Below are positions 1 to 8,705 of a stretch of 64,000 nucleotides of DNA, one piece after another (position 1 is the stretch's first letter; every line of letters begins with the position of its first letter). The DNA is taken from positions 1,364,001 through 1,428,000 of the forward strand of contig CAWDZQ010000004.1 of assembly GCA_963807065.1 (NCBI GenBank), in the 5' to 3' direction. The translations under genes were made by a program, and so were the position numbers. The notes below the pieces were generated by a model. That model ran no database searches, was not told where the DNA came from, and was given only the letters and a program-made list of their open reading frames with translations. This DNA is from CAWAND01 sp963807065 (GTDB lineage: Bacteria > Chloroflexota > Anaerolineae > Anaerolineales > E44-bin32).

Positions 1-17
1 GGTGCTGAGCATCTGGC

Positions 18-773
18 GTGGCTAGACGCAGCGCCGCATTCTTGCTGCTCTTGGTGGTCGTAGCCGGCTGCTCCGGCGCCGTCACCGCCACGCCGACGCC
101 CGTCCCCACGGCCATCTTGGTGACAAGTCCGGCGCTCGAACCGCTGGTAACTGGCTGGTTGAAAGACTATGCCTCGGCCACGGGCCCCCTGGTCTTCGAC
201 CTCGAGATCCGCGCCCCGTCCGCCCCGCTGGCGAGCGGGGAGACGCGCATCCAGGGGTCGTCGCCCGAAACCGGGGGGTTTGCCACACCCCTTGGGCGAG
301 AGGCAGTGGCGGTCATCGTGCACCCTGATGTCACCAAGCGTGATTTCAGCCTGGCCGAACTGGCCGATATCTTCTCGGGGCGGACGACGAAGTGGGATGC
401 CGTCGACGGCGGCACGGGCGACGCACAGCCGGTCATTCCCCTGATGGAAGATTGCCTGAGGCTGACCTTTGAGTCGAGCGTGATGGGGTCGGCACCGTTT
501 GCATCGGGCGCCCGGCTGGCCTCGACCCCGTCTCAGATGCTCGCTTTGGTGGCACAAACGCCGGGAGCCATTGGCCTGATACCGCTCAGCCAGCCGGCCG
601 ACGGGGTGAGAGTGGTCCGTGTCGATGGGCAGCTCGCCGATCCCGCCCGTCTCGATAGCACGACCTACCCTCTGACGTTGGCCGTCAGCGCCACCGGCGC
701 CCTTCCCCCCGCCTCACCGATCTACGATTTTCTGGTTTGGAAGCAGACCTCGGCACCGGCAGTCCAACCCTGA
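18..773 (+). CDS. PstS-like substrate-binding lipoprotein
   Basis: 251-residue exported protein. A hydrophobic N-terminus ends in a lipobox (VVAGC, Cys18), followed by a Thr/Pro-rich linker, so it should be a lipoprotein outside the membrane. The body resembles the PstS-like phosphate/tungstate-type periplasmic binding fold: a segment around residues 95-125 (VIVHPDV, LADIFSGRTTKWDAV) is typical of PBP-like domains of that family, and later GAIGLIPLS fits the second lobe. No transporter permease or ATPase gene lies next to it in the window, so the ligand is unknown and it may be an orphan binding protein. The GTG start at 18 is only 17 bases from the window edge, so an upstream start cannot be excluded. 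Confidence 0.6.
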   Translation: MARRSAAFLLLLVVVAGCSGAVTATPTPVPTAILVTSPALEPLVTGWLKDYASATGPLVFDLEIRAPSAPLASGETRIQGSSPETGGFATPLGREAVAVIVHPDVTKRDFSLAELADIFSGRTTKWDAVDGGTGDAQPVIPLMEDCLRLTFESSVMGSAPFASGARLASTPSQMLALVAQTPGAIGLIPLSQPADGVRVVRVDGQLADPARLDSTTYPLTLAVSATGALPPASPIYDFLVWKQTSAPAVQP

Positions 774-779
774 TCAGGT

Positions 780-1493
780 CTATTGCAGGAAGGGGTTGGC
801 GCGGCGCTCCCGGCCGACGCTGGTCTCTGGGCCGTGGCCTGGGAGCAGGCGCACATCGTCCGATAGGCTCAGAACTTCTCGCTCGATACTTGCCAACAGG
901 ACCTCCCCATCCCCGCCCGGCAGATCGGAGCGGCCAATGCTGCCCTGGAAGATCAAGTCTCCGCTCAGCATCAATGCCTGATCGCGGTTCAGCAGGACCA
1001 CGTGACCGGGAGTGTGACCAGGGGTATGGCGAACCTCAAAGGTGTGCTGGCCGAGGTGGAGGGTCATGCCGTGGAGCAAGGGGATCTCAGGCTCCGGACC
1101 GGGATCGAAGTCGGTGACCCCGAAGACGGCCGCGCCGCCGTTCAAGCGCCACAGCGGCTGATCATCCGGGTGCAGCGCCACGGGCACGCGGCTCGGGTTG
1201 GCGGCATCGATTCCGGCCGCCCCGCCGAAATGATCAAAGTGAGCGTGCGTCAACCAGATGTTTGTGATCCGCCAGCCGCGCTCATCGGCGGCCCGTACAA
1301 TCTGCTCCCCATCCCAGGCCGGATCGACGACGACCGCCGTGCCCCCGGCTTCGCCGATCAGATAAGCATTCGTCATCGCCGGGCCCTGGGTGAAGCGCAC
1401 GATCTCGAGCGGGGGAGTCAAACCGGCCTCCTGGCCTGCCACGGTCTGGTCCCATCTTACCGTCTTTTCGCGCCGGTATCCGACAGTCGGCAC
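780..1493 (-). CDS. MBL-fold metallo-hydrolase (glyoxalase II-like)
   Basis: Metallo-beta-lactamase fold hydrolase of about 237 residues. The zinc motif is seen as THAHFDHFGG, followed by GHTPGHVVLL, SGDLIF and LPGHGPET, the order expected for the hydroxyacylglutathione-hydrolase/YcbL branch. The substrate is not predictable; small glyoxalase II-like enzymes hydrolyse thioesters. It is divergent from tnaA, with starts about 40 bases apart. The start is uncertain: the first roughly 25 residues before PLEIVRFTQG look non-conserved and the GTG at 1493 has no clear ribosome binding site, so the true start may be internal. Confidence 0.8.
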   Translation of the reverse strand: MPTVGYRREKTVRWDQTVAGQEAGLTPPLEIVRFTQGPAMTNAYLIGEAGGTAVVVDPAWDGEQIVRAADERGWRITNIWLTHAHFDHFGGAAGIDAANPSRVPVALHPDDQPLWRLNGGAAVFGVTDFDPGPEPEIPLLHGMTLHLGQHTFEVRHTPGHTPGHVVLLNRDQALMLSGDLIFQGSIGRSDLPGGDGEVLLASIEREVLSLSDDVRLLPGHGPETSVGRERRANPFLQ

Positions 1494-1533
1494 ACGTGCT
1501 AAACTGGGTTATCTCGGGTCAAGGAGCCCTGCC

Positions 1534-2910
1534 ATGACTAACTACCCCCCCGAGCCGTTTCGCATCAAAGCCGTCGAGAAGATCCGGCGAATCAGCCGCT
1601 CCGCACGAGAAGCGGCTCTCGAGCGTGCCCACTACAACGTGTTTAGCCTGGCGTCGGAAGACGTGTACATAGACCTTATGACGGACTCGGGCACCGGGGC
1701 GATGAGCGACCAGCAGTGGGCGGCGTTGATGACGGGCGATGAGGCCTACGCCGGCTCCCGCTCATTCCTTCGTCTGAAGGCGGTGGTCGAGCAGGTCTTT
1801 GGCTTCGCCCACTTCGTCCCCACGCATCAAGGACGAGCGGCGGAAAACATTCTGTGCGCCGTCCGCGTCCGGCCAGGGCACGTCATCCCCAACAACGCCC
1901 ATTTCGACACCACCCAGGGCAACATCCTGGCGCGCGGCGGCCGTCCCGTCGACCTGCCGTCGCTCGAGGCTGCCGATCCCTCGTCCGACTTCCCGTTCAA
2001 AGGCGACATGGACACAAAGGCTTTAGAAGCCTTGATCGCCGAGGTGGGGGTTGAAGTAATTCCGTTCGGGATGATGACCGTCACCAACAACGCCGGTGGC
2101 GGTCAGCCAGTCTCGATGGCCAATCTTCGAGCAGTTAGTGAAATCCTTCACAAGCATGGCATCCCCCTCATCATTGATGCCTGCCGGTTCGCTGAGAACG
2201 CCTACTTTATCCAACAGCGCGAGTCTGGCTGGGGGGACAAGAGTCTCCCCGAAATTGCCCGCGCCATGTTTGCCGCTGCGGATGGCGCCACAATGAGCGC
2301 CAAGAAGGATGGACTGGTCAACATCGGCGGCCTGTTGGCCATGAACGATGATGACCTTTTCCAGGATGTCGGCGACGAACTGATTTTGCGCGAAGGCTTC
2401 TTGACCTACGGTGGCCTGGCCGGGCGGGATCTGGATGCCTTGGCGGTGGGTCTGCAGGAAGCGCTGGAGCAGGATTACCAGCAATACCGGGTCGGACAGG
2501 TGGCCTATCTGGCGGAGCTGGTCCGCCAGGCAGGGATTCCGATTATCGAGCCGCCCGGCGGCCATGCCATCTATCTGGACGCGGGGCGCTTCCTGCCTCA
2601 CATTCCGCGCGAGCAGTTCCCGGGATTGAGTGTGGTGGCGGCGCTGTATGTCCAGGGGGGAATCCGGTGCTGCGAGCTGGGATCGATTGCCTTCGAGCAT
2701 CCTGATCCAGCCACCGGAGAGATGGTCTATCCGCCCTTCGAGCTCGTCCGCCTGGCGCTGCCCCGGCGCGTGTACACGCAGGCGCACCTGGATTACGTGG
2801 GCGATACCCTGGCCAGCATCGGCCGCCACGCCGATAGCCTGCGCGGCTTTCGCATCACCTATCAGCCCGAGCTGATGCGCCACTTCACCGCCCACTTTGC
2901 GCCGGTTTAA
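1534..2910 (+). CDS. tnaA: Tryptophanase (beta-eliminating lyase)
   Basis: 458-residue PLP enzyme of the tryptophanase/tyrosine phenol-lyase family, splitting L-tryptophan to indole, pyruvate and ammonia. The ATG at 1534 has an AAGGAG box seven bases upstream and gives the family's usual N-terminus. The PLP lysine lies in SAKKDGLVNIGG (Lys257/258). Two residues that separate the sister enzymes favour tryptophanase: HFDTTQG carries Asp where tyrosine phenol-lyase has Thr, and GIRCCELGS carries Leu where the phenol-lyase has the phenol-binding Arg. These assignments rest on remembered family alignments. No tnaC-like leader or tryptophan permease is adjacent. Confidence 0.85.
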   Translation: MTNYPPEPFRIKAVEKIRRISRSAREAALERAHYNVFSLASEDVYIDLMTDSGTGAMSDQQWAALMTGDEAYAGSRSFLRLKAVVEQVFGFAHFVPTHQGRAAENILCAVRVRPGHVIPNNAHFDTTQGNILARGGRPVDLPSLEAADPSSDFPFKGDMDTKALEALIAEVGVEVIPFGMMTVTNNAGGGQPVSMANLRAVSEILHKHGIPLIIDACRFAENAYFIQQRESGWGDKSLPEIARAMFAAADGATMSAKKDGLVNIGGLLAMNDDDLFQDVGDELILREGFLTYGGLAGRDLDALAVGLQEALEQDYQQYRVGQVAYLAELVRQAGIPIIEPPGGHAIYLDAGRFLPHIPREQFPGLSVVAALYVQGGIRCCELGSIAFEHPDPATGEMVYPPFELVRLALPRRVYTQAHLDYVGDTLASIGRHADSLRGFRITYQPELMRHFTAHFAPV

Positions 2911-3106
2911 GGCGCATCCGGACGCGAAATCACCCTGACCGTTCACCTTCCGTGATAGCTCAAGCAAATCAACGAGCGCTGGCCAGGAGGCGGTTGGGTG
3001 CCGGTCGCCAGCTCCCATCCGCAGACTCCTGGCCTCTCCTCATGACATATGGTGCCCTTGGGGGGTGACAATCGAGGGGTTCTCCAACGGGGGATCCCCT
3101 GTTTGC

Positions 3107-3135
3107 TTGACTTTAACCGGACCGGTCCGTAGAAT
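3107..3135 (+). promoter_or_regulatory. Sigma70-type promoter of the gcv operon
   Basis: TTGACT at 3107-3112 and TAGAAT at 3130-3135 are separated by exactly 17 bases. The expected transcript start, about 3142, falls just before the glycine riboswitch. It is placed to drive gcvH-gcvPA-gcvPB. Confidence 0.7.
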
Positions 3136-3153
3136 GCTTGTACCAATTGAGCA

Positions 3154-3335
3154 CAGATCGGGGAGAGACCCGGACCCATCCGGGCACCGAAGGGGCAAAC
3201 CCCTCAAGCGCGTGTGGCGACGGGGCGAAACTCTCAGGTAGAAGGACCCGATCTGGCTGAGCCTCTGGAAAGTCGTTTGACACCGACGGGGCAAGCCGCC
3301 TGAGGGCGGTGAATCTCTCAGGTTCCCGACAGAGG
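3154..3335 (+). promoter_or_regulatory. Tandem glycine riboswitch
   Basis: Two glycine aptamers in series. Aptamer 1 is closed by a nine-base helix, CAGATCGGG (3154-3162) with CCCGATCTG (3247-3255), and contains the conserved GGGCACCGAAGGGGCAAA and GGCGAAACTCTCAGGTA blocks. Aptamer 2 is closed by CCTCTG (3262-3267) with CAGAGG (3330-3335) and contains GACACCGACGGGGCAA and GGTGAATCTCTCAGGTT. The closing helix of aptamer 2 shares its last two bases with the terminator stem that follows, so glycine binding would be expected to weaken the terminator and turn the operon on. That is inference from the overlap and from known gcv switches. Confidence 0.93.
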
Positions 3336-3367
3336 ACGCACACTAGTTTGATGTGCGTCCTTTTTTT
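3334..3367 (+). terminator. Rho-independent terminator (riboswitch expression platform)
   Basis: A perfect nine-base stem, GGACGCACA (3334-3342) with TGTGCGTCC (3352-3360), and a nine-base loop are followed by seven T residues (3361-3367). It lies between the riboswitch and gcvH and overlaps the P1 helix of aptamer 2 by two bases. Confidence 0.9.
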
Positions 3368-3406
3368 GTCCCGTTCGATGGCCGGGGAGCAGTCAAGGAG
3401 CGAACC

Positions 3407-3799
3407 ATGAATGTCCCGGACGACCTGAAGTACACGGAAAATGATGAATGGATCAGGCTAGACGGTGATATTGCCACCGTGGGGATCAGCGATTACGCTC
3501 AGGACCAGCTCTCGGATGTCGTCTACTTCGAAGTGACGGCTGACGCAGGCGCCACGGTGAACAAGGGCGAGGTCTTCGCCGTGGTCGAATTGGTGAAGGC
3601 AGCCTCGGATGTCTTCATGCCGGTGTCTGGCGAGTTGATCGAGGCCAATGGAGCCCTGGCGGAACATCCGGAGTGGGTCAACGCCGACCCCTACGACAAG
3701 GCGTGGATGGCGAAGGTCAAGGTCAGCGACCCTTCCCAGGTCGATGCGATGATGGATGCCGCCGCCTATCTGAAGCATTGCGGGGGGCGCGAACACTGA
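3407..3799 (+). CDS. gcvH: Glycine cleavage system H protein
   Basis: 130-residue lipoyl carrier of the glycine cleavage complex; it shuttles the aminomethyl group from P protein to T protein. The lipoylated lysine is Lys64 in ELVKAASDVF, and WVNADPYDKAWM near the C-terminus is typical. The ATG at 3407 has AAGGAG (3395-3400) upstream; an earlier start would put the start codon inside the terminator. It is first in the operon behind the riboswitch, and its stop overlaps the gcvPA start (TGATG). No gcvT is in the window. Confidence 0.95.
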   Translation: MNVPDDLKYTENDEWIRLDGDIATVGISDYAQDQLSDVVYFEVTADAGATVNKGEVFAVVELVKAASDVFMPVSGELIEANGALAEHPEWVNADPYDKAWMAKVKVSDPSQVDAMMDAAAYLKHCGGREH

Positions 3800-4353
3800 T
3801 GTCGTATATACCGCACACCGAACAAGATCGCCGAGCCATGTTGGCGGAGATCGGCGTGACGCGCATTGAGGACCTGTATGAGGCGATCCCCGACCATGTG
3901 CGTTTCCCGGAGCTCGATCTCCCCGAAGCCTCCAATGAGATGGATATCGTCCGGGACATGGAGGCCCTGGCGAGCTCCAATGCCGACTCGCGGTCCTACG
4001 CGTGCTTCTTGGGCGCCGGCGCCTACGATCATTACATCCCCTCCGTCGTGGACCATATCCTGCGCAGGAGCGAGTTCTACACAGCCTACACCCCCTACCA
4101 ACCGGAGATCTCACAGGGGACGCTCCAGACTGTGTTCGAGTACCAGAGCCTGATTTGCCAACTGACCGGAATGGACGTGGCCAATGCCTCTCTTTACGAT
4201 GGGGCCACAGCCCTGGCCGAGGCGGTCAGCATGGCCCTTAGCCATCATCATGGCAAGCGCCAAAAGGTCGTGCTGTCCCCCGCCATCCACCCCCACTTCC
4301 GCGAGACGGTGCATACCTACATGCGCGGAGAAAACGTGACTTCTGATGGATGA
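3799..4353 (+). CDS. gcvPA: Glycine dehydrogenase (decarboxylating) subunit 1, N-terminal part (frameshifted)
   Basis: N-terminal 184 residues of the P-protein alpha subunit (GcvPA, usually about 450 residues). Recognisable blocks are SYACFLGAGAYDHYIPSVVD, YTPYQPEISQGTLQTVFEYQ and DGATALAEAV. The reading frame ends at TGA 4351-4353, shortly after TYMRGENVTSDG, and the rest of the protein continues one frame over from about 4346. One extra base in the stretch CTGATGGATGAG would explain it. Either the gene is broken or the assembly has an indel; the conservation of both halves favours recent damage or sequence error. Confidence 0.85.
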   Translation: MSYIPHTEQDRRAMLAEIGVTRIEDLYEAIPDHVRFPELDLPEASNEMDIVRDMEALASSNADSRSYACFLGAGAYDHYIPSVVDHILRRSEFYTAYTPYQPEISQGTLQTVFEYQSLICQLTGMDVANASLYDGATALAEAVSMALSHHHGKRQKVVLSPAIHPHFRETVHTYMRGENVTSDG

Positions 4354-5143
4354 GGGCACTCTGGACGTGGACCTGACGGCGATCACGGCCGCGGTCGATG
4401 ATCAGACGGCCCTGGTGGCGGTCCAGTATCCGGATGTCTTCGGCCGGATCATGGACTTTGAAGCCCTCGGCAAGCGCGCCCGCGAGGTGGGCGCCTTGTT
4501 CTGCGTGGTCGTCAATCCCATGGCCCTCGGTATGCTCAGGCCCCCGTCGACCTTCGGCGCCGACGTCGTCGTCGGCGAAGGACAACCGCTAGGCGTGCCG
4601 ATGAGTTTTGGCGGCCCCTACTTGGGCATCTTTGCCACGCGTGACGAATACGTGCGCAAGATGCCTGGGCGGTTGGTGGGGGAAACCACCGACACCCGGG
4701 GCCAGCGCGGCTTCGTGATGACCCTGACCCCCCGCGAGCAACACATCCGGCGCGAGAAGGCGACTTCCAATATCTGCACCAATCAGGGTTTGATCGCCCT
4801 GGCTGCGACCGTCTATATGACCGTGATGGGCAAGCAGGGACTGCGCCAAGCCGCCGAGATGAGTTTTCACAAGGCGCATTACGCTGCTTCTCAAATCGCC
4901 AAGCTCCCCGGTTTCGAGCTGTGGAACGATGGGCCGTATTTCAACGAATTCGTGGTGAAGGCGCCCCGGCCGGTGGCTGAACTGAACCTGAATCTGCTGT
5001 CGCACAAGATCATCGGCGGCCTGGACCTCGGCCCGTGGTACCCGTCGCTGCAGGGTCACATGCTGTTGGCGGTCACCGAGCGCATTACCCGAGATCAGAT
5101 CGACCAGCTCGTCCGGGTCCTGGAGGCGTCCAGCCATGAGTGA
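4346..5143 (+). CDS. gcvPA: Glycine dehydrogenase subunit 1, C-terminal part (frameshifted)
   Basis: C-terminal 265 residues of the same GcvPA subunit, in the +1 frame relative to the first part. Family blocks include YPDVFGRI, GQPLGVPMSFGGPYLG, MPGRLVGETTD, TLTPREQHIRREKATSNICT and GPYFNEFVVK. On its own it has no convincing ribosome binding site, so it is the distal half of one gene and not a separate gene. The stop overlaps the gcvPB start by eight bases. Confidence 0.85.
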   Translation: MDEGTLDVDLTAITAAVDDQTALVAVQYPDVFGRIMDFEALGKRAREVGALFCVVVNPMALGMLRPPSTFGADVVVGEGQPLGVPMSFGGPYLGIFATRDEYVRKMPGRLVGETTDTRGQRGFVMTLTPREQHIRREKATSNICTNQGLIALAATVYMTVMGKQGLRQAAEMSFHKAHYAASQIAKLPGFELWNDGPYFNEFVVKAPRPVAELNLNLLSHKIIGGLDLGPWYPSLQGHMLLAVTERITRDQIDQLVRVLEASSHE

Positions 5144-5729
5144 GCCCCTGATTTATGAGATTTCGTCCCCCGGCCGGCGTGCGATCGAGCTGCCCAAACT
5201 GGATGTCCCCGAGGCGGATCTGCCCCAGGGCATGCTGCGCGATGATCTTCCACTTCCGGAAGTTTCCGAACTTCAGGCGGTCCGTCACTTCATTCGTCTG
5301 TCTCAGCTGAATTACTCGATCGACACCGGCTTCTACCCTCTGGGTTCGTGCACGATGAAGTACAACCCCAAGGTGAATGAGGACGTCGCCCGACTTGCAG
5401 GCTTCGCCTTCAGCCACCCGCTGCAGCCGGAGGCCACCGTGCAGGGCAACCTGGCGCTGATGTATGAGCTGCAGGAGTGGCTCAAGGAAATCGGGGGCTT
5501 TGCCGGGATGACCCTCCAGCCGGCGGCCGGCGCCCACGGTGAGTTGACGGGAATCCTGATCATCAAGGCCTATCATCGCGATCGCGGCGATACAGCCCGA
5601 GTAGAAGATTCTGATCCCGGACTCCGCCCATGGGACCAATCCGGCGACGACCGCCATGAGCGGCCTGCAGGTGGTCCAGATACCTTCAGATGCGCGCGGC
5701 AATGTGGATTTGGAAGCCCTCAAGGCTGA
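5136..5729 (+). CDS. gcvPB: Glycine dehydrogenase subunit 2, N-terminal part (frameshifted)
   Basis: N-terminal part of the P-protein beta subunit (GcvPB), which carries the PLP site. Family blocks YSIDTGFYPLGSCTMKYNPK, FSHPLQPEATVQG and LQPAAGAHGE are clear. True homology stops near GDTARV (about 5603); the last roughly 40 residues of this frame are out-of-frame translation. The following base triplets in the next frame read KILIPDSAHGTNPATTAMS, the expected continuation, so one extra base near 5600-5605 breaks the gene. Confidence 0.85.
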   Translation: MSEPLIYEISSPGRRAIELPKLDVPEADLPQGMLRDDLPLPEVSELQAVRHFIRLSQLNYSIDTGFYPLGSCTMKYNPKVNEDVARLAGFAFSHPLQPEATVQGNLALMYELQEWLKEIGGFAGMTLQPAAGAHGELTGILIIKAYHRDRGDTARVEDSDPGLRPWDQSGDDRHERPAGGPDTFRCARQCGFGSPQG

Positions 5730-6609
5730 GTGCGATGAAACGGTCGCTGGCCTGATGCTGACCAACCCCAACACGCTGGGCCTCTTCGAGGAACACGTCG
5801 AAGAGGTCGTCGCGGCCGTGCACGGATGTGGCGCCCTGGTCTATGGCGACGGCGCCAACATGAATGCGTTGCTTGGCGTGGTTCGTCCCGGTGATCTCGG
5901 GGTCGACGTGCTCCACTTCAATCTGCACAAGACCTTCTCCACGCCGCACGGCGGGGGAGGACCAGGTTCTGGGGCGGTCGGGGTAACCGAAGCCTTGAAG
6001 GATTTCTTGCCGGCGCCGGTTGTGGACCAGGTTATCGCTGACGACGGAGCCGTCAGGTACACGCTGGTCACCCCGCCGAAGACGATTGGTCGTGTCAAAG
6101 CCTTTCATGGCCACTTCGGCATGATGGTGCGAGCATTGACCTACCTTCGGATCTATGGACGTCTCGGTGTCCGTATGATCGCCGACCATGCGGTGCTCAA
6201 CGCCAACTACCTAAAGGCCAGGTTGGGCAGCACCTATCATGCGCCTTTTGACCGAATTTGCATGCACGAATTCGTGGTCGAAGGCCGCTGGGACGACGCG
6301 CCCGACATCCGGGCGTTCGACATCGCCAAGCGATTGATGGATTATGGTTTCCATCCGCCGACGTACTACTTTCCCTTGATTGTGCATGAGGCGTTGATGA
6401 TCGAGCCGACCGAGACGGAAGCTAAAGAGACCCTGGATGCGTTTGCTGAAGCGATGCTCAAGATCGCCCAGGAAGCGCATACCGAACCAGAAAGTTTGAA
6501 ATCGGCACCGCACTCGACCCCCTTTGGCCGACTGGATGAAGTCCAGGCCGCCAAGGAACTGGTGCTGTGCTGCCGTCCGGAACCCCGGCCTCAAACCAGC
6601 CTGGCCTGA
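5656..6609 (+). CDS. gcvPB: Glycine dehydrogenase subunit 2, C-terminal part (frameshifted)
   Basis: C-terminal part of GcvPB; homology in this frame really begins at 5605. The PLP lysine lies in FNLHKTFSTPHGGGGPGSG, followed by the blocks VKAFHGHFGMMVRALTYLR, DYGFHPPTYYFP and IEPTETEAKE. Together with the upstream part it makes a normal-length subunit of about 490 residues. It is last in the gcv operon and is followed by a GC-rich hairpin at 6659-6688. Confidence 0.85.
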   Translation: MSGLQVVQIPSDARGNVDLEALKAECDETVAGLMLTNPNTLGLFEEHVEEVVAAVHGCGALVYGDGANMNALLGVVRPGDLGVDVLHFNLHKTFSTPHGGGGPGSGAVGVTEALKDFLPAPVVDQVIADDGAVRYTLVTPPKTIGRVKAFHGHFGMMVRALTYLRIYGRLGVRMIADHAVLNANYLKARLGSTYHAPFDRICMHEFVVEGRWDDAPDIRAFDIAKRLMDYGFHPPTYYFPLIVHEALMIEPTETEAKETLDAFAEAMLKIAQEAHTEPESLKSAPHSTPFGRLDEVQAAKELVLCCRPEPRPQTSLA

Positions 6610-6658
6610 CGCGGGCCAGGCTGGGCTTCAATCAGATTCCCCCCCAAGGCTGCAAAAT

Positions 6659-6688
6659 GGGAGCGCCGGTCAAAGTGACGGCGCTCCC
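6659..6688 (+). terminator. GC-rich hairpin after gcvPB
   Basis: A perfect ten-base stem, GGGAGCGCCG (6659-6668) with CGGCGCTCCC (6679-6688), and a ten-base loop. There is no T tract, so it could be a transcript-stabilising hairpin rather than an intrinsic terminator. A smaller hairpin (CTGGCC/GGCCAG, 6601-6619) overlaps the gcvPB stop. Apart from these, bases 6610-6929 hold nothing I can recognise. Confidence 0.45.
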
Positions 6689-6929
6689 GATTACTCAGGA
6701 TGATCAGTCTATCGGCCGATCATCCGCCCCGGGACCCCTCGAATCCAGGGCCTGATTTTCGCGTTTGATAGTCCAACCGTAGCAGGTCTTGCTCAACAAA
6801 TTCTGAACATAGCTGCCTAGGATTTCCCTGACCCGCCTTGCGTCGGATGACCGAACGCGTCCGCCTTCGGGAAGTGGGAGATCAAACCCAGGGGCGCCGT
6901 GCCGGATTTGGAGTAGAATCAGTAATCCA

Positions 6930-8675
6930 ATGACACTTGAACAAACCCAACGTGCGCCCTCGGACGGGGCGGTTCATGAGGTAGCCCCCAGTTCGACAGT
7001 CGAGATCCATCTGCCGGACGGCCGAGTTCTCGAGGGCCGGCGCGGGATGCAGCTGGAAGCGTTTCTCGCAGACAGTTCACCCGGCGGGTCCCCCATTTTG
7101 GGGGCCATCGTCAACGGCCTGCTTCGGGAGTTGACCATCCCGGTTGAAATGGAAGCCTACGTTCAGCCGTTGACGATGGACGACGCCGACGGCATGCGGA
7201 TCTACCGCCGCTCATTGACGTTCCTTTTGGCGGCAGCCTTCGAAGTCATGTTCGCCGATGCCCGGCTGAATGTCGACCATTCGGTGGCGTCGGGGGGCTA
7301 CTTCTGCCAGGTGAGCGGGCGCCCGCCCCTCTCTGTCCAAGAACTGTCGCGGCTCGAAGAACGAATGAAGGCGCTGGTGGCAGAGGATCTGCCCTTCGCC
7401 AAGATGGAACTCAGCGTTGAAGAGGCGATGAGCTTCTTTCGCGCCAAGGGGTACGAGGATAAGGTGCGGTTGCTGGCCCATCGGCGCAAACCGCACATGG
7501 TGTTCTACAAGCTCGGCGATCATCGCGACTATCACCACGGCTACATGGTTCCCAGCACCGGCTACCTTAAGTGGTTTGCCCTGGTCCAGGCAGGCGACGG
7601 CTTCACCCTCCAGTTCCCTCGTCGCCATAGCCCCACGGATCTGCTTCCGCCGCCTGAGTACCCCAAGCTGCTGGCTACTTTCCGCCGCTATGGCGAATGG
7701 CTGGAAAATCTGGGAGTGCCCAGCGTGGGCGCCCTCAACGATGCCCTGGTCAAGGATCGCGGCCGTGAAATCGTGCTGGTGGCCGAAGCGCTGCACGAGC
7801 GGCGCATCTCTGAGATCGCGGCCCAGATCGCCGGGGCCAGTGATCACGTCCAGGTGGTGCTTATCGCCGGCCCGTCATCGTCCGGCAAGACCACGTTTTC
7901 GCGGCGGCTCTCAATTCAGCTTCTGGCCCTGGGTCTCTCACCGTATCCCATTGAACTCGACAATTTCTTCGTCGACCGCGAAAAGACTCCCAAGGACGAG
8001 CACGGCGACTTCGACTACGAGTCCATCCGGGCGCTAGACCTGGTGCGCCTCAACCACGATCTCCGCGAGCTGACCCAGGGCAAGATGGTGAGGCTGCCAA
8101 AATACGATTTCCAAAGCGGAAAGCAGACCGAAGGCGAGGTGCTTCAGCTGTCCTCCGGCCACCTCCTCATCCTGGAAGGCATTCACGGGCTCAACCCCGA
8201 GTTGGTTCCCGACATTCCTGCCAAATCGACGTTCCGCATCTATGTCTCGGCCTTGACGCAGCTCAACCTGGATCGCTACAACCGAGTTTCCACCACCGAT
8301 ACGCGGCTTATCCGACGGATCGTGCGCGATGCGTCACATCGTGGCTATACGGCAGCCGACACTATCGGGCGCTGGGAATCGGTGCGTCGAGGCGAAAAGC
8401 GCTACATCTTCCCCTTCCAGGAAAACGCCGACGTGATGTTCAATTCAGCCCTGGTCTACGAAGGTGCTGCCCTTGGTCCGCTGGCCGAGCCGCTGCTTCG
8501 TCAGGTGCCGTACGGCACCGCGGCTCACGTTGAGGCCAAGCGTTTGCTCGCTTTTCTTGAGTGGTTCCTTCCTATGGACACGCGGCTGATACCCGACAAC
8601 TCCATCCTGCGCGAGTTCATCGGCGGCTCGATCCTGCGAGACTTCCAACCCTGGCAGCCGCCCAGCATGTCCTGA
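6930..8675 (+). CDS. Nucleoside (uridine) kinase with TGS/ThrRS-like N-terminus
   Basis: 581-residue cytoplasmic protein. The N-terminal part (residues 1-90) looks like a TGS domain; residues 90-260 resemble the second additional domain of threonyl-tRNA synthetase (NVDHSVASGGYFCQV, DHRDYHHGYMVPSTG). The C-terminal part is a P-loop kinase of the uridine kinase/PRK family: Walker A GPSSSGKTTF at about residue 314, then ELDNFFVDREKTPKDEHGDF and LPKYDFQSGKQTEG. Such fusions are known in Firmicutes, Thermotogae and Chloroflexi, annotated as nucleoside kinases; the natural substrate here is not shown. It stands alone with a weak ribosome binding site before ATG 6930. Confidence 0.8.
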   Translation: MTLEQTQRAPSDGAVHEVAPSSTVEIHLPDGRVLEGRRGMQLEAFLADSSPGGSPILGAIVNGLLRELTIPVEMEAYVQPLTMDDADGMRIYRRSLTFLLAAAFEVMFADARLNVDHSVASGGYFCQVSGRPPLSVQELSRLEERMKALVAEDLPFAKMELSVEEAMSFFRAKGYEDKVRLLAHRRKPHMVFYKLGDHRDYHHGYMVPSTGYLKWFALVQAGDGFTLQFPRRHSPTDLLPPPEYPKLLATFRRYGEWLENLGVPSVGALNDALVKDRGREIVLVAEALHERRISEIAAQIAGASDHVQVVLIAGPSSSGKTTFSRRLSIQLLALGLSPYPIELDNFFVDREKTPKDEHGDFDYESIRALDLVRLNHDLRELTQGKMVRLPKYDFQSGKQTEGEVLQLSSGHLLILEGIHGLNPELVPDIPAKSTFRIYVSALTQLNLDRYNRVSTTDTRLIRRIVRDASHRGYTAADTIGRWESVRRGEKRYIFPFQENADVMFNSALVYEGAALGPLAEPLLRQVPYGTAAHVEAKRLLAFLEWFLPMDTRLIPDNSILREFIGGSILRDFQPWQPPSMS

Positions 8676-8705
8676 GCCATCACCGTCCCCTTGGCAGGAG
8701 TTGAG

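Noticed and set aside
2023..3018. A 331-residue open frame on the minus strand
   Set aside because: Antisense to tryptophanase, with no recognisable domain.
4321..4360. Programmed frameshift in gcvPA
   Set aside because: No slippery heptamer or stimulatory structure was seen, and gcvPA is not known for recoding; an indel is simpler.
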